Positions 55,501-64,000 of a DNA stretch of 64,000 nucleotides are shown here, piece by piece; within the stretch, counting starts at the first letter, position 1, and every line of letters begins with the position of its first letter. The notes under the pieces were generated by a model, which saw only the letters and a program-made list of their open reading frames with translations, was not told where the DNA came from and ran no database searches. The position numbers and the translations under genes are program-made. The DNA lies in contig NC_064753.1 in the NCBI RefSeq assembly GCF_011397635.1, positions 25,506,322 to 25,570,321 of the forward strand, in the 5' to 3' direction. This DNA is from Epinephelus fuscoguttatus (Eukaryota; Chordata; Actinopteri; Perciformes; Serranidae).

Positions 55501-58500
55501 GAGATACATGACTGCATACACATGTCAAATGCAAACCTACAGTGACCAGATGTATTTATAGTTGAGTGGCCATCTAAATGCTAATTTTAACTGATTTTTT
55601 GAAAATCGTTTAAAAAAAGATGATTTTAGCACTTATCCATCCACTACTGGGAGTTGGTTCATTGAGATAAGCAGTAGGTTGCACTAATTTTCCAGTCATT
55701 ATACCACTGTAGAAGAAGAGGGTGCAATGACGTGACATAATTAAAAGAGCACCAGTAAAACATCATAAAAAAGAATACAAGGCCACCAGGAACAGCTCCA
55801 GACTTTGAAGCTAATTCGACATGGTGGCCAAACCGTGTAACTACAACTTCAGGGGCCATCACTTGATGCCATGGGGCCCAAAAACACCTTTTCCCATAGA
55901 TTTAAATTGTGAAATAGATGCCTGTAAATCAGTGGATACACTTGTTGAGTGTCACAACCCCTGCAAAATGACTCGTTTAACTAGCAGGATTTGATCCATT
56001 CGGTCAAATAACATTTCAAAAGTCTAGAAGAGCTACACGATTAAATCATTTTATCCCCATTCAAGTTAACGGAGAGCTAAATCAGAAGTAGCTAGTTTGG
56101 GCAGCGGAAATTAGCTGCCTGGCTGGCAAAGTCTCTTGTACACTTGTTCCATGTGCTCCACCATGTGGACGATCCTGATAATGCACCACAGAACAACTTG
56201 TATAAGAATGAACGAGGCCCCTTGTGCGTTCTCTTTACACGTCCATGAGGAAAGCAATAGACGTATAATAACAGAGAGCACACTGGACAATGGAAAGAGA
56301 GGATTTTAGCAACTAATAATAGAGCTAACAGCCTTTAGTGCGTACGTAGTGTATTAAAAGCTCCAGAGATGACAAAGAGAGCTCGCAGTGAGTTATGCAG
56401 TGATGGGAGGTCATAACTGTGCGTCATCATTTATTCACTGAGTATGTTTCCATTGCACTTATTTGCATTTACATTTTACTGATGCACAAACTTTTCCACC
56501 TCCCAGAAGTATAAAAAGTTTGCTGCGAAATTTCGATATTTTTCCAAAATCTCAATGTTTTTCACTTAGGATTTTTATGTAAAATAATTGAAATGTGTAT
56601 AAAAAGACATGCATAGAAACACTTATTGATGCACCAGAAGTGTAGACATGCCACACTTAACACAAAAAAACTTGTTTTGACAAATACAGAATATGACGTG
56701 TGAGACTTTAAATGGGTCGTTCATCAAAGCTGAAGATCACTTTCCTTATTGTGGTTAGAACCACAGTTTCATAATGTCGTCTTTGGCTCTAAGAAGCCTT
56801 GTCAAGGCTGAGAAAATAATCCTGATGCCATCACAGTGAAGTCATCTGAGTTATCTCAGCTTGGGGTTGGAGATTGCAAAATTGTAACAGAAAGCTGGAG
56901 TTACAAACTGTGGTTGAATGAAAGACAGGTTTGAGTTGCGTCATGGGAGTTGAAGGATCCTGTGTTTTTGAGCTCAATTCATACTAGGAGCTTTAAAACA
57001 GTTTGATTTGACCATTCATTTTCCAGTCTGTCTCTTGCTAGCCCCATCATTAATCATATTGTAATACTGCATTCTTCATGTCTTGACCTCTTCAGGACAT
57101 CATAAAGCAGTTAGTTTGTGAGAGTAAATATTTACATCATTTTGCCCTCGTTGTACATTAACGTTTGAGTAACACTCACCGGATTTGACCTGCTACGGCA
57201 TCAAGTACACAATCTATAGCATTGTGTATTGACAGGAGAGTGCTTTGGTACGTTTTAAAGGATGTTATTGGTGCCAGGTCAAAGACAGAACGAGTCTGGT
57301 TAATGTCCAAACAGGAGTGCGTCATAATATCAGTGGGAGTGGGAGTCGAGCTCCTGCACGTGTGCTTCATGTAATACCTGGTGTGTTTAACAAGTAGAGT
57401 GTGTAAGGAGAGCTTTTTTAAATCTAGAGCAAAGGTTATATGTACATAAATGTATGCAGCACACACACATGAGATTGTAGAATTCTTGGCTTCGGTTCAA
57501 CCTAAACACACACTGAGTAACACTGACACACCACTACAGCTCACATCCATACATGATATCCATTCACTAAAGCACAGCTTCCCCTGCCAGGCGTACAGAA
57601 ATCTTTTCTCCTTGTATGGGAAAGAAATATTTAAAGCTCCTTCCCGTTCCAACCAAACACACACATACACACCTCCTATGGTATGAGGCAACACGTGCTG
57701 TGTTGCGATTTCAGAGGCTATCAGTGTAAAATTCATGACCTCAGCATTGTTCGGAGGGGTCTTACTGTAAATTCATCCAAGCCTTGCCAAAGCTATTTGC
57801 AGCTGTCTTGTTCCTGCCTTTTTAGAGCAAAACCTCTCCTTAAAATCTTCTTTATGTTCTCTTTATGGAACACTTGGAGCCGCAATTTTCACAAATCGCA
57901 ATCATTTCTGTGTAATAAAAGTATGATAAAAGCAATCCTGAACGTGGAGATTGTCTTGAAGCAAGAAGGAGCATTTTTGGTGGTAGTAATCACCGACCGC
58001 CGCTGTGGTCGAGGAAGGGACAATCATTTACTGTTAGCAGGGAGGAGGAGGAGGGGCATCAAAGAAAGCAGGGAGGAAGAGGGGGGTGTGGGGAAAGAAA
58101 AGGGAGGAAGCAAGTGGTTGATGAAAGAGTTTGTACAACTGAATTGGGGATTTTAACATCCCCACCCTCTGCGCCCCTCCACCCTGGCCTACTTTTTCCC
58201 CTCTGCTGACACACTCAGATGATTCAGCACTTCACTCCATCTCCTTCGCTGCTCCATCTTTCCTCTGCTTCTCCCTCTTGCCTTGTCTTGTTTTGCATTC
58301 CCTTTTTTCGGTGTCTCCAGCAGCGCCTTCCCTCTCTTCTGAAAATTGAATCTGAACTTTCCCATTATCAGGAGTCATTTGTTCAAATTAATTCTCCAAC
58401 TCCTGCTGTCTAACAGCGGGGAATAAGCAGCTTTCACAATGCTGAATATAATCATTACTGCCTTGTGAAAATCTGGCACTTTGAAATTTCAGGGATTTAA

Positions 58501-58522
58501 ATTCAACATTTTTCCTTTTTAC

Positions 58523-59167
58523 CAGAGATGGGAGTAAGTCGCACATGCACACAAGTGTTAAGCAAGTCTTAAGTTACTGTGGCGAGATTCAAGCAGGTCA
58601 AGTCCCTGCTGTAAGTCGAGCAAGTCAAGTCATACGGAGTCAGATGATTCAGTAAGCGAATAAGTTAGCTACAAAGACACTGTCATGTTCATTCACGTGT
58701 GGGTTTGTGGTGACGAATGATGTTGGTTGTTATGGTGGTCGTGTCACTCACTTTTGAGCTGCAGACTTTGCATACCACTCTTTTCTTCCTACTACTCTGA
58801 TCGACAACAGAGTCCTTGAATCTAAATGTAATTAAGTAAGACTAGCCCCCTGTATGATAGCTGCTGCATGCGTTGGCCTCTGCTGGTCTGCCACGTCCTA
58901 GTAGGTTGCCAGGTTTGCACAGATTGCACTAAAAATCACCCAATCATGTTTTAAATACAAAACCTCTCAATACAGATCTACAAAAATGCCAATATTTAAC
59001 AAACGTTTTGATGAAGTTTGTGAGTCATCTGTCTCAAGTCAAGTCCCAAGTCATGAATATCAAGTTAAAGTCTTGTATCAAAGTAAGTCAGGCAAGTCTT
59101 AAGTCCTCAGATTTGCATCTTAAGTCTCATTCTGATCAAGTCACATGACTCAAGCCCTCCACCTCTG
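58523..59167. mobile_element. hAT-like element rich in AAGTC/CAAGTC repeats
   Basis: Starts cagagatgggagtaagtcgc and ends gactcaagccctccacctctg, so the tips CAGAGATGG and CCACCTCTG are near inverse complements. Both subterminal regions carry many AAGTC copies. This matches a common teleost hAT-like family. The flanking 8-mers match in only their last four bases (ttac), so a target duplication is not convincing. Confidence 0.75.
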
Positions 59168-59527
59168 GCCCTTACGCTGATGATTGTCAGCTTTTGACTG
59201 TATCATGCCTCCATATGGGGGTGTTATGACTCCCTTGAGTGCTCCTCAGTCAACAGATAAAGGATTGTCTTTTAATTCAGGAAAAATAATGAAGACCACA
59301 TGATAGCAGTGATGACTCGTTGGGTCTGAATGCTCCACCTCTCTTGTTTCTCACAGATCTTTTCACCACTGCTGTCATCAGCTGTGAATCAAGTGTACTC
59401 TCCAGCTGTCTTCTCTGCATTCTTTCTCACTTTTTATCTCCCACTTTTGATGCTCTTTCATGTCCTTCTGTGGTCCAGAAACACAGAAGGTCCTGTCTCT
59501 GACCCCTCTCACTCAACATGAAAAGAC

Positions 59528-59562
59528 TTGTGTGTTTGTTTGTGTGTGTGCGTGTGTGTGTG
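59528..59562. repeat. (TG)n microsatellite, interrupted
   Basis: TG-rich run with ttt and cg interruptions. Confidence 0.85.
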
Positions 59563-60164
59563 TCTTCACAGGCACTACTACAGTGCAGTACAACAAAAGA
59601 TGTAACAGACACCTTGACACCATGAACCTGAGCTCAGTTTATTGTGTCTGTTGAACCGTTACTGACAGGCAGACAGACAGATGAGCGAGCGGTTGGTCGC
59701 TCAGGGCAACAGGCCAACCTTACACAAGTGTTGGGAGATTGGCCTCACTGGTCATTTTACCAGTTAATGGCTGCCAAGTATTAATGGGCAGTACTTGACG
59801 TGGGAATTTAGCACAATGTGTAATGAGAAGCTGTACAGTTGGGGCGCATTGATCCGGGAATTTTGATTGCAGTCAGCCATCATTATTAAACAATGACTGT
59901 TCACACACACACTAATATTCCACTATGATTCTGAATATGTGACATGGAATTTGATACGGGTCATTTAAACACCATGAGTTAGGCTTTTTTTCTCCAAACA
60001 AGACGATTAAGACGTGGATATGCCAGTATTTTGGAGCATTCTTTGAACATGCATTCAAAATGTGCGTCACAGTTGGGGTTTTTACGACAATGTGCGATTT
60101 ATATATGTATTTTTCTCTGCCCACACTCTTGCTAAGCTTCATTACAATGTCTGCAAACTCCCCA

Positions 60165-60335
60165 GCATCTCAGATGTTTCTCACATTTGTCTCTTCCTTT
60201 TGTTTTCTATTATTGTGAATTAAATATATCTTGGTTTTGGACAAATCAATTTGAAAACATCATCAGGCAATTAATTAGCTGATAAAAAAACCCGAATTGA
60301 CAGCTTAGTGGATAATGAAAATAATCTGTACTTAC
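60165..60335. mobile_element. MITE-like element fragment (copy 3)
   Basis: ttgttttctattattgtgaa, ttggacaaatcaatttg, aattaattagctgat and ggataatgaaaataatctg parallel the family at 24629-24938, strongly diverged. Confidence 0.5.
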
Positions 60336-60599
60336 AGCTCTGATCAAATTAATTATTTTCAACTTAATCTTAAAACTCACAGCCGCATCCAACAATTATG
60401 TTAATCAGTGATTAATGGAGCCTTGCGGTAGTTCAGACGGGCACAGAAATTTTATCGTCACACGTTGCATTTCATCCTCCACTCATGTATGTCCATGACC
60501 TCTCCCTCAATAGATGGTCCACATAAACATTTAGCACCTTTTCAGCATTTAGTCATACATTATTTTTTAAATTGTCAGAATTTTATGATGTTAATCAGA

Positions 60600-60880
60600 G
60601 GAGCAGTGTGAAGGATTTAGTGGTATCTGGCGGTGACGTTGCTGATTGCAACCAACTGAAAACCACTCTCTTTCCACTCTGGGCTACTGTAGAAACATGG
60701 CGGTGCAACATGGCAGACTCTGTGAAAGAAGATCCACCATGTAAATATGACTGGCTCATACTTGGCTAATGAAAACATAATAATTCTTAGTTTTAGCTGA
60801 TCATACACTAATTAAACCATAGCTATGGCTGTTATATATGATTTCTGCTAAAAGATGCCCCTAAATCCTATAAACTCAGG
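60600..60880 (+). mobile_element. Teleost MITE-like dispersed repeat (copy 2, near full length)
   Basis: gcagtgtgaaggatttagtgg at the start, gggctactgtagaaacatgg in the middle and gcccctaaatcctataaact at the end. The ends are imperfect inverted repeats. Related to 8335-8562. Confidence 0.7.
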
Positions 60881-62589
60881 GACAGTCTCAGGGACAGTCT
60901 GTGTAGACCTTGCTCAAATTTGTTCCAGAATGTCACATGAGCATTGACAACTCTAAATGTCTTGGTTGTCGGACTCATTAACTCAAAATATTTAATTTAC
61001 TGTCACATATAGCAACAAAATTTTTATAGGAAGCAGCAGTGAGGAAACGTTAAGCATGAAAAGTGACCTAAACAGTGAATTGATCATCAAACTGTTTGCA
61101 ACTGATCATTACAGCTTTAGCGAAAAAGTTTTCTTGTGTAGGACAGTAACTTTGCCTGATATCAGACAGAATTATGATCTTGTTACACTTTGTTTCTATC
61201 TTCAGTCTGACATTGCGTTGACTCTTACTGATTTCAGTGGGGGAGGGAGATTCTGTTTCCCCCAACCAGTGACTTGGGACCCACTGATCTGCCTGAATCT
61301 AACATCATTTTAAGTCCACTGTGGGTCCGCACCATTACCAACCAGGCGTGCGCCTATGGTGCACTGTGTAGGCCGAGTCTGCACACCATTTGCCGGCTAT
61401 CCCGCCTCTAAGACAGACAGAGAACTGATGACTGTCATTCAGGCTTCTGTAAAATCATATTGTGAAAATTATTATCCATGCAGGCAATTATTTGTCAACT
61501 AGGAAAGCTACCATGGCTTTTTACATGTTGGGCAACATTGTTTTTATTTTGTCAGTTGACAGTTACGTGGTTGCTGCTGCTTGCTGACATATTTAAACAG
61601 CTTTTCCAGCTTTTGCCATTACATATTGAGTGCACTGGTGCGCTGAAATGGAGTGGACTCAGACGTGTAGTCATGCACATGCGTAAGCCAACATACCTGC
61701 TCTGCTGGGGTTTTAGAGTGGAGCAGAGCAAAGAAAAACAAACTATACAGAACGAAACAGGCAATACTGAGAAGATATTTCAACTTCCGACTTTCAACAT
61801 CCGTAGCAGCGTCTATCTTATCTCACTTACCACTTTTGTTATTACTCCGCATTGGTTTTAGTGCACTGCTTGACAACAACTTGCCAACAGTGTTAGTCTC
61901 ACCAATGGCGCTGATTGGTCAATCATTAGTCCCCTCACGGCGATCATTAGATGTTTTTATGTATACCAATTTATACCGATATGTCACAATGCCAGACCAG
62001 AATCTTTGAACTCAAACTCAGTGGAGTCGATGGATTCAGAGGTCTGGACCCAGGAAAACAGTACCCAGTGGTCTCATTTAGTCTTGCTGAGCTGCAGCTG
62101 TGCAGAATCACCGCCGCAGACAGCTCAAATGCTTAAAACCGGATGTTCCTCCTGAGAAATGTGGTCGACGCGGTGGACCATCTCTGAGCACCAAGAGTGC
62201 ATTTGTCTTTTTTACACCAGCAAGTCCTCTGATTAATGACAAAGCAGTGGGAGCAAACTCTCCAGCACCAAGTCTTTGCATATGCATCTTCTCTACCTGT
62301 TGCTCACATACAGTATTTTAACGCCTCCTGAATGTTTCAGCTGTGATGTTGTGGTTTAACTTTGCTCGTTCACCAGTTTGCTTCCGGATGACAGGATGAG
62401 AGAGAGTGAACTTGTTAACTGGACATCTTCATTTGGGCTGATTCACACGTCACTCACTTTAGCCGGTGTTAAACAAAAACCCAGGAACTGAAGATAATTA
62501 GTTAGATTTTGCTTTGTGTGTGTGGTCTCACTTTACTTTAGAGAATGTGTGGCTGTGTGTATGTGTGTGCATCCTTCGTTGCATGTGTT

Positions 62590-62593
<4 letters not shown>

Positions 62594-62654
<61 letters not shown>
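62594..62654. repeat. (TG)n microsatellite, about 30 units
   Basis: A pure TG run; faces a (CA)n run 120 bp downstream. Confidence 0.97.
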
Positions 62655-62656
<2 letters not shown>

Positions 62657-62771
62657 GATGCAGATGGGGTTTTGGGAAGGGGGCCAGCACACACAATTGC
62701 TCCATTGAGCCGAATAACACCCCCCAAGTCTCTCCCTCTCTATCTCTTTCACTCACTAGCGCACACACGCA

Positions 62772-62773
<2 letters not shown>

Positions 62774-62828
<55 letters not shown>
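62774..62828. repeat. (CA)n microsatellite, about 26 units
   Basis: A pure CA run, complementary in orientation to the TG run at 62594-62654. Confidence 0.97.
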
Positions 62829-62831
<3 letters not shown>

Positions 62832-62929
62832 GGTGAGACTTGTCACAGTTTGCTCAGTGCAGTCTGAATTCTCAACCGACTGAAGTCAACGGGGCCTCGG
62901 GGTTGAAGTCTTGTGGATTTTACAAACAG

Positions 62930-62940
62930 CCCCCCCCCCC
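62930..62940. repeat. Poly(C) run
   Basis: Eleven C in a row. Confidence 0.95.
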
Positions 62941-63073
62941 ACACTTTTTGTTGTTCCATCTTTCTCTCTTGTATGGAGGTTTTATTATTTTAGAGTTACA
63001 CTGAGCCTAATGAGCTCCTCCATGTGTTTGAAGCAGAGCAGACATTTCCTACAGCCGTGCATCAGTGGGGATA

Positions 63074-63080
63074 TGTGTGT

Positions 63081-63117
<37 letters not shown>

Positions 63118-63131
63118 TGTGTGTGTGTGTT
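63074..63131. repeat. (TG)n microsatellite with TGTC interruptions
   Basis: TG run interrupted twice by tgtctg. Confidence 0.93.
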
Positions 63132-63367
63132 ACTGCCTGACACACTTCTGATGCCTCTGTGATGTTTCGGATAACTTTCCCCCACTGTCGGGTCTTATTA
63201 AACGTCAGAAAGTTAGAAGATGGAGATCAGTGCTGTTTTTTATCCAGGAGTGGCTGACAACTCCAACTCCCTCAATCTGTCGTCCAGAGCTGGGTGAAAG
63301 TCGGGTAGATTTACTCTCTCCTCTTGTCCTCCTTCACACCGTTAGCATGAATTTTTTATTTAGTTTT

Positions 63368-64000
63368 TTAAAGCTGGGGTAGGCACAGATCTGAAAAAAC
63401 CCCACACACCTTCATTCTGCAGCTCTCCTGTCTCTGTCCTAAGCCCCTCCCACCAGAGGAAGACAAATTAGTAACCCAGTGTTTCCAATACAATGATTTA
63501 TGTAATCTTATTTCATTGTAGAGATGCACGCTGGAATTTGCTCAGCCCCCTCTAGAACCGCTCTCTCTCTCGGTTCATCAGACCACAAATAAAACAAAAA
63601 TTACCCAGCCACCTCTCGGTCTTTCCGCCTCGCTCCACGCTGCTGTGGACTGTTCCCTAAGGGGAAAGCAGGCAGCAGCTTGGAAGAGTAGTGTGGCTGT
63701 AGTGGCTCAAATTTGCACAAGGTGTCACAGCAGATTGGTGCCCAGTGGCAGGGCCAGGTCTTACCTGTGTGACAGTAGCAACAGAAAGTTTGCTGATCCA
63801 GCAGGGAGTCGGGGCTATTCTGTTGTTGTGCTGGCTGGATTCAGGTTGCTGCAGTCGCTAACTGGGGGTCCATCTCTGGAGCTGCTGTCTGCTCTCCTCC
63901 TTGCGAGGTGGTCTGTAGCAGCGGGGAGAGAAGTGGAGGAAACACTCTGAGGCTCTAGCTAACGTTAGCTAGTAGGGATAGGCGTGAGCATTTGAATACT
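63368..64000. mobile_element. Probable teleost dispersed repeat, cut by the window end
   Basis: Begins ttaaagctggggtaggcac, a start I associate with a common fish repeat, and runs through GC-rich sequence to a perfect 18-bp palindrome ctagctaacgttagctag (63955-63972). The 101-codon frame at 63645-63950 lies inside it and has no recognised domain. Confidence 0.45.

Larger units (their letters stand above)
36117..64000 (+). other. galnt2: galnt2 intron 1 (partial, at least 27.9 kb)
   Basis: From the donor at 36117 to the window end I could not find exon 2, expected to encode an EDWNEID-like stem segment. A very long first intron is known for this gene. It contains microsatellites, hAT-like elements and other dispersed repeats listed separately. 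No nested gene is supported. Between the listed repeats I see only unremarkable AT-rich sequence. Confidence 0.8.

Noticed and set aside
57683..58156. 157-codon plus-strand frame
   Set aside because: No similarity to known proteins; ends in low-complexity GGA-rich sequence; treated as chance.
63645..63950. 101-codon plus-strand frame
   Set aside because: Lies in a probable dispersed repeat and has no domain; GC-rich composition explains the open frame.
36117..64000. Search for galnt2 exon 2 and for nested genes
   Set aside because: No frame resembling the EDWNEID stem segment or the catalytic domain was found. Short frames are repeat-derived or random.

Overview
The window is vertebrate nuclear DNA, almost certainly from a ray-finned (teleost, probably percomorph) fish. 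It holds GT-AG split genes with strong protein similarity to known vertebrate genes, short introns by mammalian standards, very many (CA)n/(TG)n microsatellites, and dispersed repeats of types I know from teleost genomes (tRNA-headed SINEs, hAT-like elements, a Tc1/mariner end, a non-LTR LINE 3' end). There is no prokaryotic organisation: no operons, CRISPR arrays or phage.

Three protein-coding genes are supported. (1) The 5' end of abcb10, a mitochondrial inner-membrane ABC transporter, lies on the minus strand. Exons 1 (2711-3152) and 2 (918-1124) are present, and the rest lies beyond the left edge. (2) A complete urb2 gene (nucleolar ribosome-biogenesis factor, Urb2/Npa2 family) lies on the plus strand in eleven coding exons from 7533 to 26658. 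They join in phase to 1,689 residues. (3) The first coding exon of galnt2 (Golgi polypeptide N-acetylgalactosaminyltransferase 2) lies at 36021-36116, plus strand. Its cytosolic tail and transmembrane anchor are encoded there, and the remaining ~27.9 kb appears to be its first intron.

Layout: 1-3152 abcb10 exons and introns, with one intact SINE-like retroposon flanked by a 10-bp target-site duplication; 3153-7502 intergenic DNA between the divergent abcb10 and urb2 genes, with a LINE 3' end, a tRNA-headed SINE fragment and a 79-bp-armed foldback; 7503-26890 urb2; 26891-35540 repeat-rich intergenic DNA, including a long inverted repeat (32289-33073) and a 1.38-kb GGAA-rich polypurine tract (34078-35460) just upstream of galnt2; 35540-36120 the CpG-rich galnt2 start region; 36117-64000 galnt2 intron 1 with microsatellites and hAT-like elements.

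The gene order abcb10(-) / urb2(+) / galnt2(+) matches human 1q42.13 except that TAF5L, which in human lies between ABCB10 and URB2, is not visible. The three genes have separate cellular jobs (mitochondrial transport linked to haem, 60S ribosome assembly, mucin-type O-glycosylation), so their proximity is conserved synteny rather than a functional module. I found no convincing new biological system. The most notable non-genic structures are the polypurine tract, two foldback elements, a hAT-like element with a 7/8-matched target duplication, and an opposed (TG)n/(CA)n pair. Family names for repeats are from memory and were not checked against a database.
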